A stretch of DNA of 64,000 nucleotides, taken from positions 1,422,873 through 1,486,872 of the forward strand of contig CM046853.1 of assembly GCA_025617745.1 (NCBI GenBank), written 5' to 3'. The notes under the pieces were generated by a model, which was not told the origin of the DNA, ran no database searches, and saw only the letters and a program-made list of their open reading frames with translations. The translations under genes were made by a program, and so were the position numbers. The stretch comes from Heliocidaris erythrogramma. Lineage: Eukaryota; Echinodermata; Echinoidea; Camarodonta; Echinometridae. Shown piece after piece: positions 28,301 through 36,549 of this stretch. Numbering within the stretch: position 1 is the first letter of the stretch; each line of letters opens with the position of its first letter.

Positions 28301-31300
28301 ACTTTTTGACATTGCATGAGTATATTTGAAACACACTGTCTGAAAAAAAGTGAGTAGTTGCACAATGGTCTGACAAATGAAAAGAGCTCAACAGCTGCAC
28401 AGGAGAAAATGAGCCTTGAACATGTAAGTAGGCTATGCATACAGACATCATTCATAAGAGGAAGGAGGTTTGTTTATGTGCTCAGATTGGTAGGGTCAAT
28501 AAATGAGGGCAGCTAGAGTGAGGTTACAATAAACAGGGTGGGGTGCAAACTGACAGGTCAAACCAGAACGACCCTGGGGTTGAGGTCAGTAAGAGAATAA
28601 ACCAATGAGTAGAAAATCAGAGATTTCGGTAGAATGTAAACATGTATGGGTGTGACCAGAGACTGAACCACAACAAACATGTTCTATAAACATGTTGTAC
28701 TAAACATGTTAAGAGCATGATTTATTTAATGTCCAAATTAAATTGTTCAGTGCAGAATCAAAACTGCATTTGATTAATTTGTCAATGTTTTTCATGTTTC
28801 CTCATTGTATCTATGTTGTTCATACTATATTTCAATATTGTTTCTTTATCTCAATTTCTTGTACATGTACTCTGTATTACTGTACTCTTCCTCTACTTTT
28901 ACAGCCCCTTGAGCATTTTGCGTAATGGAAATGGCGCTTTATAAATACCCAATACTATTATCATTAATATTATTAATACAAGCCACCAACAAAACCTTCA
29001 AACATTAACCTTAACAAAATGATTTTATTGTTTATTACAAAACATTACAAAAAAACAAAAAACATTAGAGTGCTGAATGTGGCATCTATTAAAAACAAAA
29101 TTTGCATTTTCAACTGTTTAAGCAGATAAAATTCTTACCTCATTCATAAGTTCAAGACTTTCTACTATATCCTACAATATATCTGTAAGATAAAACGGAA
29201 GTCACTTCTGTTGCATGAAGTCAAACTAATATTTTGACACTTTATTGCGGGTCTGCTCGCTATTCATAAGGACCGCTATTCATAGAAAACCAGTATTCAT
29301 TTAACACGCTTTATGAATAGTGGTCCTTATGAATGGAGGTCCTTAAGAATAGCGAGGTAATTTGTCTATGGTTTGCACGCTATTTTAATAGAAGGACTGC
29401 TATTCATACAAAACCGCTATTCATTTTAATAGTCATGCATTATGGATAGCGGTCCTTATGAATAAGTGACTAGCGAGGTTACCCCAAGTACTCACCTCAC
29501 TTATGTCACTATTTCAGATTGTGTTAGATATAAAAATCACATTATGCACCAAAATCATAATCATTTTTATCTTTTTAAATTGACTTTACCTTTTCGTCTT
29601 TTATATTTTATGCTAATTACAATGTTATTATTATACATTTGCAGATAATGATCCAACCCTAAGTTCCTAACATAATTTTAATATGGTCAAAATCTGTTTA
29701 CTAAAAGGCTACATTTATCATTTTATGTTTAGTAAAAGCATAGATTATAGATAATTTTCATTTTTTAAGTTCTAGTAACTTTTTTAAAACATTGTAGTAG
29801 ATGCCTTTTAGGCATAAAACAAGAGAAATGTCACTTCCATTAGAGGTTGTTTCTGTTGAGCTAGGTCCAAAGGCATGCTAAGAATGTAATCCCCTCTGAC
29901 CTTAAATTGAAGAGAAATTATAAACCAGCTTGGGTAGCCTAAATCAGTATGACCTCCTTACACTCTGCTTCTTATTGCTCCTTTACATCTCTCCTAATAC
30001 CACATCATGTAAACATGTCACTCTCCACCCATTACATGTATGCTTGTAAAATATGTGTGTACAGCACAAAACATAAGTGGTAAAAGAAGGGAGGCTTTTT
30101 CACAAAGTAAGATTAAACCCAGCCATCAAAAAGGCAGCAAATATTCAAATTATCTGTTTGTGGTACATAATATAGTTACTTTTAGTGAGGGAGAAGTAGA
30201 AACAACCTTTCACATATACTCAACATTATTAACAGCAGTAACAACTAGCAAATGTTGTCGTCATAGTTGTAGTAGTAGTAGTACATGTAGTAGTAGTAGT
30301 AGTAGTAAAAGAACTAATCGGTACTAATGATTGTAGATTCTTGGACAGCAAAACAATATATCTGTAATCCAGTGGAAGCTCCAATAATATAACCCTTCCT
30401 TTGGCACTACTGCCTTGATCATGTCCCTCTACTGCGTCTAGATATTTCTTGCAAACAAGAACCCGATTACCACACCTCTAGGTCAACGGTAGAAAGTGTC
30501 AGCCTATATCTAAGTATAAAGTGCCTTGAATAGCAGCCATTAAACTAATTCCTCACTGATTATCACTACAAAACTGTGATGGGGAGGAGTGAGGGGAGGA
30601 ATACTTCATAAATCATTTTTATCTGCTGTTTGTTTACAAGTACAAACCTAAACTGAAAAAAATATAAAACAATGTTAATTGCTTACTTTTTTATTGGTTA
30701 CCAATGAAGGAAACAAACTGAAATTCTTACACATTTAGCTTCCAGCTATAAAAACATGGATTTGATATTATCATTAGCCATGAAAATATACAAACAAGTT
30801 TGGTCACTTGACTTTGATTTTAATATAAAGTGAGAAGCAATAAACCTAAGGTGATTTTGGTACAATGCGAGTGTGATTAGCTTATTTGTACATGTATGTA
30901 TTATTATATTTATAGGCAAATATTGACTCTCTTCACAATCTACATGTACTTGTCAGATCAATAACTTCCTGAATTACCCAGGCAGGAACACCATACAAAG
31001 CTTACTGTTTACATGTGGACAATATCCATTCAGGTTAGGAGTCAATGGACCAAATAATATTGGCAGGACTTCAGGCTAGAGTTGTGGATTTCCTATCTAG
31101 AACTCACAAGAAACTGAAGAAACAGTTTTGGGAGAGTGAAATACCACACTCCTACTTTTTATTTCCTAAACCATCTGCTCTATTATTTCCCTCTACTTTG
31201 AAAAAAAAAACATTATAGCCTTAGGGCAAATCTAATCTTTAATAGAAACAGAAATGATCACCTCGGAATATATAGCAAATCAAGATTTAATTCAGTGAAC

Positions 31301-33945
31301 ACAAAAATTGAAAAGATCAGCTGAGAACATTTAAAGAATAAATTTTCACTTTCCTCTTTATAGACAAAACAGAAAAACATTCAAATTCAAATCATAAATA
31401 GATATAGGCCCATAAGTATAAATCTAGGTATAGAGTAGACATACAAATTTTAAGAAAATTGAAAAGGAACAAGAAATAAAAGTGTGAAGGAAGGAAGGAA
31501 GAGTGATTGATCCATCACTTGAACTCCAACAAATCTCTGGGATCTTCTTCTTCATTTCTTCTTTTTTAAACAAAACCTGTTATTTCTAATTTGCAGATCA
31601 CAGACTCTAACTCAATAACTCATTATGACCTCAAATCTCAGTTATTAAAGGGCAATCCAACCTTGGTAATGTAGGGTTGTAAAATTATGTTCTGGTTGTA
31701 AATCAAACATTCTCAAACGTATAGCAGCAACTCAGGCATCAAACATAACAGCAACTCAGGAGACAACGAAAAATAAAGAGATGTAAACTTGGTGAGGTCT
31801 GGTAGTGCTCTCTCTGATCTATCTGTCTGACTGAGCTTTTCTCTATCTTTTTAATCATGTTCTTATATTACAGGGCTGCTTGGCCCACATCAACTTGGTA
31901 ACTAAGACAACATAACATTATTAATATTCAAACATACTTTAACCAATGAACATAAAGAAAATGGAAGTATTTAACATTATTTATCAACCCAATTCAATAC
32001 AAGAACCAATCAGAAATAACTAGGATGAAGATGGGTCAATGTCTGGGGTGATTATGTAATGGGGAATGTTCAACAAAAGAACCAGATAAGAGGATGGAGG
32101 GAATGACAAAATAGGTATCCTACAGTAATAAGATGATTTGTGTGAAAGCGGAAAAATAAGAAAATCAGGATGGTGAAAGTTTGAAAGAAATCGGACAAGG
32201 GCTAAGAAAGTTTTGGAAATTTGAAAAATGAGATCACTACATCTATGCGAATCTCAAATTGGCAATTTGGTGAGTCGATTGTAACATATTTGTGGACAAC
32301 TCTCCCATTTGTCATACACAAAAATATCATTAAATTTGCAGTTTTCTTTGAGGCGCTTTTACCCTCAGGGCAGGACTAAAAATATATTGGAGATAGCATA
32401 TTGTTACAGGTCCTCATGAAAGTAAAATATCCTACTGAGTAATACATTTTGAAAAAGTGACATTTTAGTCATTTTTGTGTGTTGGAGCGAATGGGGGAGT
32501 TGTCCACAGCTACATCACAGTGACATTACCTATTCAGCCAATTTGAAATTCCCATATGTATAGTGATTACAAATTTCAAAAATTCATAATTTTTTTATTA
32601 CTTGTCCAATTTCATTCAAAGTTTCATCAATCTGCTTCTCTGATTTTTCCTTTCTTTCAAAACTTGCTATTGAGGTTGGATTTCCCTTTAATATTAAACC
32701 TAGATACTAGTACTAAACACATTTAGAACATCACGATCAAACAGAATCTCAGTTAGACTAACTTATATGATCCAGATCTAGACTCTATTAAACGATATAA
32801 AAGGGAAATACAACCTTAATGGCAAGTTGTTCTGAAAGAAAGGAAAAATGAAAGAAGCAGATCTGATTGGCGAAAGTTTGAACAAAATCAGACACGCAAT
32901 AAGAAAGTTATAACGTTTGAAAATCGGTAGTGTCACTGTGATCATCATGGTGATGTAGTAGTGGTGGACAACTCCCCCATTTGCTCCAACACACAAAATG
33001 ACTTAATTTTTTTTTTTCAAAATATATATTACTCAGTAGATCTACATGTGTCATGTAGCATCTTTTTTTTTCTATGAGGACCTCTAACAATATATATCAA
33101 GGGATTTACAATATATTTTGAGTAGGCCTAGATCTAAATCTACTGCCCCAGGCCAAGGGGATAGGTGCTTAGGAGAAAACCGCAAATGAATGATAGATCT
33201 ATTTAACGTTAGGCCTAGAGTTGACCACCAATAAATTGGACTCACCAAATAAATTGCCAATTTGGATTTGCATAGACTGAACAGTAAGCAGTAAGTGACA
33301 TGAAGTGAACTCATTTTTCAAACATCCATATCTGTCTTTCTTATTCCTTGTCCAATTTCTTTCAAACTTTCACCATCCTGTTTTTATTTTGCTGCTTTCA
33401 CACAAATCATCTTCTTACATGTCCTAGCACTAAAGGCCAGTGTAAGCATGGCAAGGTTGCATTGCCTAATTAAGATCCAACAAAAGGCAACATTAATAAA
33501 CTTTAAAGATCCAACTTTTCTCAATTTCTGAGATTCTACTCCCCCGTCCCCTATCATCATGATCATATTCATAGCAATAACTATTCTAAGTTATACTATC
33601 TATGAACAAAACAAATCTAAAAAGTTGTTTTTCAATTAAATAAGAACATGCTATAGAAACGAAGGCAGGCATGGCAGGCATAAGCTAGCGGTCGGTTGCT
33701 GCTTCAACGGCGCGGCAGAGCATGCCGTGCCGGGCATGATTTCTTGCTTGAGCCTCAATGAACAAATCTTAGTTAGGCTAGCTACGCTCCATCTCATAAT
33801 GATTGGATATCATCTCTTACACTGTTACAGACCAGACCTCTATAACTATATTCTCTAACTTTCTACCCCCATCATTAAATGTCATGTACAGAAGTCTTTA
33901 CTTACTTAGCAAAATTGCAATGGTAATCCTGTGATATGAACCCAT
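9859..33945 (-). CDS. Mucin-like single-pass membrane glycoprotein, 6 coding exons
   Basis: Join of 33945-33906, 27522-25868, 24174-24070, 22520-22346, 11446-11373 and 10317-9859 (2508 nt, 835 residues plus stop). Every intron has GT...AG ends and all phases agree (1,0,0,1,0). Order in the protein: signal peptide about 1-22 (core ITIAILLIVCVVGL, cut likely after LTA); Thr/Ser/Pro-rich repeats 26-175 and 176-325 plus a partial third, each starting RGDG; a 17-residue repeat array about 424-543; a compact juxtamembrane segment 566-683; a second short Thr/Pro-rich stretch; a transmembrane helix about 734-759; a 76-residue tail with FDNPV at 784-788. This is the plan of a type I membrane mucin, probably heavily O-glycosylated at the cell surface. 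The juxtamembrane segment sits where SEA domains often lie, but I see no clear SEA cleavage motif. Family not identified. Confidence 0.77.
10750..11241. mobile_element. TTAA-flanked non-autonomous transposon, copy 1
   Basis: TTAA at 10746-10749 and 11242-11245 flanks a unit with ends AGTGCAATCAGACC and GGTTGGATTGCCCT (inverted AGGGCAATCCAACC type). The interior matches the copies at 32126-32687, 32802-33418 and 50720-51295 (shared CCCTCAGGGCAG, CTCAAATTG and AACTTTCACCATCC). No coding capacity. A TTAA target is typical of piggyBac and Kolobok. Confidence 0.68.
11373..11446 (-). CDS. Mucin-like gene, exon 5
   Basis: This 74-nt exon lies between TTTGTTCAG and GTAAGTATATG (phase 1 in, 0 out). 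It encodes (R)SAMPVVPLNETLGALSNLT followed by ALTGA, with two potential N-glycosylation sites (NET, NLT). It is preceded by a 10.9-kb intron filled with transposons. It was found by extending the reading frame between the flanking exons; both splice sites are good and the phase fits exactly. Confidence 0.68.
11447..12452. other. Intron sequence, nothing recognised
   Basis: Part of the 10.9-kb intron between exons 4 and 5 of the mucin-like gene. AT-rich; no element boundaries seen. Confidence 0.4.
12457..14544. mobile_element. 2.1-kb non-autonomous element with eight internal 16-bp motifs
   Basis: The ends are GGGCAATTCCA and TGGAATTGACC: 11-bp inverted repeats with one mismatch. ACAT directly precedes (12453-12456) and follows (14545-14548) as a 4-bp target duplication. 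Inside, TGTCATGTCCGTTACG occurs at 12837, 13778, 14133, 14156 (first base differs), 14345 and 14517 on the plus strand, and at 12990 and 13011 inverted. There is no long open frame. Superfamily unknown. Confidence 0.6.
14549..15298. other. Intron sequence, nothing recognised
   Basis: AT-rich intronic DNA of the mucin-like gene; TACATGTA occurs near 15052. No exon or element identified. Confidence 0.4.
15299..15476. mobile_element. 178-bp MITE with TA target duplication (pogo/Tigger-like)
   Basis: The ends are CAGTTAACTTTGCATAAGTC and, inverted, CAGTTAACCTTGCATAACTC: about 23-bp inverted repeats with two mismatches, each bordered by TA. Internal GTTCGACTTA and TTCGACTTAG inversions add secondary structure. 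A CAGT start with a TA target fits the pogo/Tigger branch of Tc1-mariner. Confidence 0.75.
15479..17287. other. Intron sequence, nothing recognised
   Basis: AT-rich intronic sequence without convincing exons or element ends. It ends in a (GA)n tract with a G homopolymer at 17288-17340. Confidence 0.4.
17815..18707. mobile_element. hAT-like non-autonomous element, 893 bp, 8-bp duplication
   Basis: Inverted ends TAAGCCTGAGTC match perfectly for 12 bp, with shared ATCGA just inside, and are flanked by a perfect 8-bp direct repeat CTTATTTC (17807-17814 and 18708-18715). Several internal ACCGGTGCATCGAT and TCGAATCCCG motifs are inverted between the halves, so the subterminal parts also pair. Interior CpG-richer than the surrounding intron. 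No transposase; a 226-codon open stretch crossing the left edge runs from intron into element and is accidental. Confidence 0.8.
18716..19993. other. Intron sequence, nothing recognised
   Basis: Intronic; short open stretches near 19000-19250 have no flanking splice-site support. Confidence 0.4.
19994..20792. mobile_element. MITE-like element with long inverted repeats
   Basis: About 140 bp at the left (19994-20135) pairs with the reverse complement of about 115 bp at the right (20680-20792). Shared blocks are GGCATGCT, GGTCTTTTCTTT, CTGTCGATCCT and AAGTCGACACACG. The left arm has about 20 extra bases near 20035. The middle 540 bp is AT-rich and non-coding. No clean target duplication seen. 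Confidence 0.68.
21083..21193. mobile_element. 110-bp palindromic element
   Basis: GTGTAATATACGTTCTTTTG at the left pairs imperfectly with CCAAAGAATGTTATATTACAC at the right. Inside is a second inversion, CCAAGGAGTTATA against TATAACCCCTTGG, related to the CAAGGAGTTAT hairpin family. Confidence 0.55.
22346..22520 (-). CDS. Mucin-like gene, exon 4 (juxtamembrane segment)
   Basis: This 175-nt exon (phase 0 in, phase 1 out) lies between TTAATGTACAG and GTAAGTATGC. It encodes EDAWVSQYDKPFRGFLST, then a beta-rich run with IIVEPWHIFYIIPTP and NMLYVSVIPRYSSRK. With the first codon of exon 5 it makes a basic SRKRS cluster, which could be a proprotein-processing site, though it lacks the Arg at P4 of a strict furin site. 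Trp, Tyr and Phe residues suggest a folded module, not mucin spacer. Confidence 0.76.
22521..24069. other. Intron 3 of the mucin-like gene
   Basis: Includes triple ATGGTATAAGAAC repeats near 22808-22858 and a GC-rich 280-bp block at 23092-23371 bordered by TTAA on both sides (left end AGGGATACTC, right end GGATCCC). The block may be another TTAA-targeted insertion; its 84-codon open frame has no splice support. Confidence 0.45.
24070..24174 (-). CDS. Mucin-like gene, exon 3 (juxtamembrane segment)
   Basis: This 105-nt, phase 0/0 exon lies between TTTTCAG and GTAAGTACA. It encodes 35 residues, including IDHYRISASELSQDEIENIV and TLQFSGIS. The composition changes sharply from Thr/Pro-rich to an ordinary folded-domain mix with alternating hydrophobic residues. 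It forms the first part of a compact segment of about 118 residues between the mucin region and the membrane. Confidence 0.75.
24279..24423. mobile_element. 145-bp MITE with GCCCTGTTTCATAAAA ends
   Basis: GCCCTGTTTCATAAAACTTG at the left matches the inverse of TTTTATGAAACGGGC at the right. The interior has GATTGGCTGAGAG, also present in the half-copy at 8052-8150. Confidence 0.7.
24424..25867. other. Intron 2 of the mucin-like gene
   Basis: AT-rich, with several TACATGTA palindromes; no exon or bounded element recognised. Confidence 0.4.
25868..27522 (-). CDS. Mucin-like gene, exon 2 (Thr/Ser/Pro-rich repeat exon)
   Basis: This 1655-nt exon runs from an acceptor with a long pyrimidine tract ending TGTGCAG to the donor GTATGTG. 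It encodes the end of the signal peptide and nearly all of the mucin region: VVCVVGLTA, then EEQRGDG. Two 150-residue units follow, each beginning RGDG and rich in TTPTRPVTT, TPTQQSQTIL and TNGTIATTQN-like stretches. A third RGDG begins a truncated unit that passes into unique Thr-rich sequence and then about seven 17-residue units (TTPERATTALLHTSLPP and variants). Cys is almost absent. NGT, NIS and NVT sequons are present. An alternative start inside this open frame is possible but gives a poorer signal peptide. Confidence 0.85.
25930..26295 (-). repeat. 51-bp coding minisatellite in the mucin exon
   Basis: About seven units of 51 bp (17 codons) encode alternating ERATTALLHTSLPP and DKVTTSMLHTSLPP types, so a 102-bp higher-order period is visible in the middle. 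One unit, KIANTSLLHTSLPP, is divergent. Unit number probably varies between individuals, as is common for mucin repeats. Confidence 0.88.
26588..27487 (-). repeat. Two near-identical 450-bp coding repeats
   Basis: The RGDG codons recur at 27487, 27037 and 26587, exactly 450 bp (150 codons) apart. The two complete units are almost identical over long stretches at the DNA level, including a roughly 300-bp block without obvious differences. This points to recent duplication or gene conversion. The third unit is cut short after about 20 codons. Confidence 0.9.
27523..28894. other. Intron 1 of the mucin-like gene, right part
   Basis: No exon seen. TACATGTA occurs twice in tandem near 27690-27706. 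Intron 1 runs from 33905 to 27523. Confidence 0.4.
28895..28985. repeat. Short retroposon-like tail with GCGCTTTATAAATAC and (ATT)n
   Basis: CCTTGAGCATTTTGCGTAAT, then GGCGCTTTATAAATACCC, then an imperfect (ATT)n tail. Related to the insert at about 5856-5915 in the opposite orientation. The single-sided microsatellite end suggests a truncated SINE or LINE tail, but the family is uncertain. Confidence 0.45.
29246..29484. repeat. Palindrome-rich element with ATTCATAAGGACCGCTATTC motifs
   Basis: TATTCATAAGGACCGCTATT and its reverse complement alternate at least six times with variants (GAATAGCGGTCC, GAATGGAGGTCC). The outer parts, GGGTCTGCTCGCTA and TAGCGAGGTTACCC, are inverted. The whole folds back on itself more than once. 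No target duplication found. Confidence 0.65.
29486..31645. other. Intron 1, unassigned; AGT microsatellite
   Basis: No exon seen. (AGT)n runs at about 30268-30306, interrupted by one TACATGTA. Confidence 0.45.
31649..32687. mobile_element. TTAA-flanked transposon, copy 2, split by a nested insertion
   Basis: The left end AGGGCAATCCAACCTTGGTA starts after TTAA (31645-31648). The right end GGTTGGATTTCCCT stops before TTAA (32688-32691). The element is interrupted at 31671-32125 by 455 bp of unrelated sequence. TAAT occurs on both sides (31667-31670, 32126-32129), and the flanks read CCTTGGTAAT / TAATAAGATGATTTG, matching the uninterrupted copy at 50720-51295. Confidence 0.7.
32802..33418. mobile_element. 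TTAA-family transposon, copy 3, opposite orientation
   Basis: Starts AGGGAAATACAACC and runs in the orientation of the 50720 copy, opposite to its neighbour at 31649-32687, so the two lie as an inverted pair 110 bp apart. The right terminus is missing after CACAAATCATCTTCTTAC. No clear TTAA at the left edge. Confidence 0.62.
33906..33945 (-). CDS. Mucin-like gene, coding exon 1 (first half of signal peptide)
   Basis: ATG at 33945 opens MGSYHRITIAILL and the exon ends in phase 1 at the donor GTAAGTAAAG. The last base A joins TT at the start of exon 2 to make Ile, giving one uninterrupted hydrophobic signal core across the junction. This join explains why the long exon 2 frame lacks a convincing start: its upstream in-frame Met residues lie before a strong pyrimidine-rich acceptor. 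An in-frame stop (TAA) lies just upstream of the ATG, so the start is well placed. The 5' UTR probably extends beyond about 34000. Confidence 0.72.
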
Positions 33946-33989
33946 GATTCCTAGTTGATTAAGAAACAAAAGATGAGGACATGGAGGAA

Positions 33990-34160
33990 GAGTCGATCTG
34001 CCAACGTAAACCTACGCTGCAATATGCGCCGGCGCGGCTAGCTAGTGGATACACACACAAAAACTGCGCGAAATAAAATTCGGTGCTGTAAATGACGCAG
34101 TAACGGTGCATGCCATGCTATGCTAGAGAAATCTAGTGCTGGCGCTGCATGCAGACTGAA
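33990..34160 (-). promoter_or_regulatory. Likely promoter and 5' UTR of the mucin-like gene
   Basis: Just upstream of the first coding exon the sequence becomes CpG-richer (GCGCCGGCGCGGC near 34027). On the coding strand it carries TGCGTCATT near 34095, close to an AP-1/CRE half-site, and an AT-rich AATTTTATTT box near 34075. No start site can be fixed by eye. A 35-bp hairpin insertion lies upstream at 34191. Confidence 0.35.
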
Positions 34161-34190
34161 TGTATTGCACAAATACACACATCATCTGAC

Positions 34191-34225
34191 CAAGGAGTTA
34201 TCACAGGTCTGTGATTAACTCCTTG
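34191..34225. mobile_element. 35-bp hairpin between 10-bp direct repeats
   Basis: CAAGGAGTTATCACAG, GT, then CTGTGATTAACTCCTTG: the same sequence as 3075-3108 apart from the loop and one inserted base. A perfect 10-bp direct repeat ATCATCTGAC lies immediately on both sides (34181-34190, 34226-34235). It sits about 250 bp upstream of the first coding exon of the mucin-like gene. Confidence 0.65.
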
Positions 34226-34587
34226 ATCATCTGACATATTTCTTACACTTGTGGATGAAATCCCCCGCTCAACTTTCTCAATGACCTTGAGTTGTGTGTG
34301 TAGATTTTATCTCCTGAATTTACTCATATTTAAAGACTCATCATGATTTACATCTCCCTGATTATGCTTCTTCTTCTTTCTTTTTAAAATCAATTCAAGA
34401 TTTTACTAAATTTTGTCAGTTCAACGCAGAATTAGATCTCCAGGCGAAGCCATGTACTTTTCATGTACCAGCGCGGGAATTTTTCGGGGGGGGGGGTGGG
34501 GGTGGTAGAAGAACATTAGTCACTTTACTGAGATTACACACATAAGCATCAAATATAGTAATCATGAATGATCAAATCTTATACCCC

Positions 34588-34830
34588 AAAATATGAATAA
34601 AATAACAATTATTTTGAAATGTTGGGCACTGTTCAAATTGGGAGCCCGGTCACTTACCGGACCTACTAATCATAAAAAATGTAAATTTTACAAATAGAAA
34701 TTTTTTGGTTAAACCTTTTGTTTAATTTATTTAGGTGTAATAAAGGGGTTTGAAAAAAAAGTAAGTGACCGGGCTCCCAATTTGAACAGTGCCCAACATT
34801 TCAAAATAATTGTTATTTTATACATATTTT
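34588..34830. mobile_element. Hairpin element with about 69-bp, almost perfect arms
   Basis: Left arm 34588-34656 and right arm about 34761-34830 are reverse complements with one visible mismatch over about 69 bp (including TTGGGCACTGTTCAAATTGG and GAGCCCGGTCACTTA). The spacer is about 104 bp. Arm identity implies recent origin or gene conversion. No target duplication recognised. Confidence 0.82.
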
Positions 34831-34835
34831 TGGTT

Positions 34836-34945
34836 CGGTGTAAAAATGCCAGAGGTAAAAATGCCAGTGGTAAAAAAGCCAGAGGAAAAAATGCCAGAGG
34901 TAAAAATGCCAGAGGTAAAAATGCCAGAGGTAACAAGTGCTAGTG
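34836..34945 (+). repeat. 15-bp minisatellite AGGTAAAAATGCCAG
   Basis: About seven units of 15-16 bp with variants (AGTGGTAAAAAAGCC, AGAGGAAAAAATGCC). It directly follows the hairpin element. The same motif occurs inverted at 45828-45952, so its short open reading frame (LPLAF repeats) is not coding. Confidence 0.85.
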
Positions 34946-35071
34946 GTAAATGTAAAAGGAAAAAGTTGTCAGAAAAGAAAATCTGAGATGAAATTTGAGC
35001 TAAGATTGAGTAAATTCAGTGATATTTTATTCTTGTACATAGGCTACATGAACTCCTCAGGGCGGGGCGTG

Positions 35072-36543
35072 TATGGCAAGCTTAATGCCCAATAAGTCAG
35101 ATAAACTAAGTTTATCGCCGATAAACTCAGTTTTTCGCCGATAAACTCAGTTTTTCGAGCGATAAACATAGTTTTTCGAGCGAAAAACTAAGTTTTTCGA
35201 GGGAAACTCTGCTTATCAACTGAAAAACTTAGTTTTTCACGATAAACTTAGTTTTTCACTCGAAAAACTTAGTTTTTCACCGATAAACAAGGTTTTTCTC
35301 GATAAACAGAGTTTTTCATTTGATATGCAGAGTTCCTCTTCTCTTTCCTTATGGATTTCTTTGTTTTTCCTTCCATCTATCATCGTCTCCCCTTTCTTTA
35401 TGTATTGCTTTGTTTTTCCTTCAATCTATCCTCCCGCTTCTTTATATTTCCTTGCTTTTTCCTTCTATCTATTCTCTTCGCTTTCATTATGTATTTCTTT
35501 GTTTTTCCTTCCATCTATGCTCTTCTCTATCCTTATGTATGTCTTTGTTTTTATTTTCATCGTTCCTTCCCCCTTTCCCTATATATTTCTTTGTTTTTCC
35601 TCCCATCTATCCTCTTCTCTTTCCTTATGGATTTATTCGTTTTTCCTTCCATCATCCCCTTTCTTTATGTATTTCCTTGTTTCTCCTTCCATCTATCCTC
35701 TCCCCCTTCTTTATATTTCCTTGTTTTTTCCTTCTATCTATTCTCTTCGCTTTCCTTCTCTTGGATTTCTTTGAAGAAGATATATTAAATGAAAGAAAGA
35801 AGTCGATCGGTACAGTTGATGGCTTCACAAGAAGGCATTTTGCTGATTATGTTTGAGTTCGATGCTCACAGGCCAGTTTCTTTATGTACTTTTGTAGCGC
35901 CCACTCGCGGTAGATTTACAATAACTCTGAATATCGAAAAACCCTGTTTATCGTTTGATAAACAAGGTTTTTCGAAAAACCTTGTTTATCAATTGATAAA
36001 CAGAGTTTTTCGCCAATAAACTTAGTTTATCACCGAAAAACCGTGTTTATCGTTTGATAAACATAGTTTTTCGAGTGAAAAACTGTGTTTATCGTTTGAT
36101 AAACATAGTTTTTCGAAAAACCCTGTTTATCACTTCGATAAACAAGGTTTTTCAAAGTGATAAACTTAGTTTATCAAGAAACTCTGCTTATCAATTGAAA
36201 AACTTAGTTTATCGCCGAAAAACTGCGTTTATCGCCGATAAACTAAGTTTTTCACGGTAAAACATAGTTTTTCGAGTGATAAACAGAGTTTATCGAGAGA
36301 AACTCTGCATATCAAATGAAAAACTCTGTTTATCGAGAAAAACTAAGTTTTTCGAGTGAAAAACTAAGTTTATCGTGAAAAACTAAGTTTTTCAGTTGAT
36401 AAGCAGAGTTTCCCTCGAAAAACTTAGTTTTTCGCTCGAAAAACTATGTTTATCGCTCGAAAAACTGAGTTTATCGGCGAAAAACTGAGTTTATCGGTGA
36501 TAAACTTAGTTTATCTGACTTATTGGGCATTAAGCTTGCCATA
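35072..36543. mobile_element. Foldback element of nested palindromes, copy 1 (1472 bp)
   Basis: The ends are TATGGCAAGCTTAATGCCCA and its exact inverse, flanked by the 6-bp direct repeat GGCGTG (35066-35071, 36544-36549). The inverted arms extend about 260 bp and are almost identical. The arms, and the region 35930-36500, consist of short units such as GATAAACTTAGTTTATC and GAAAAACTTAGTTTTTC, themselves near-palindromic. The core (35330-35790) is a pyrimidine-rich tandem repeat of about 57-60 bp (TTTCTTTGTTTTTCCTTCCA). No credible protein. Confidence 0.86.
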
Positions 36544-36549
36544 GGCGTG

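Noticed and set aside
34727-34936. LPLAF repeat protein on the minus strand
   Set aside because: Translation of the 15-bp AGGTAAAAATGCCAG array, which also occurs inverted elsewhere.
35320-35856. Three overlapping long open frames encoding Phe/Leu/Ser-rich proteins
   Set aside because: The region is a pyrimidine-rich tandem repeat, in which stop codons cannot form in any frame. It is the core of a foldback transposon.
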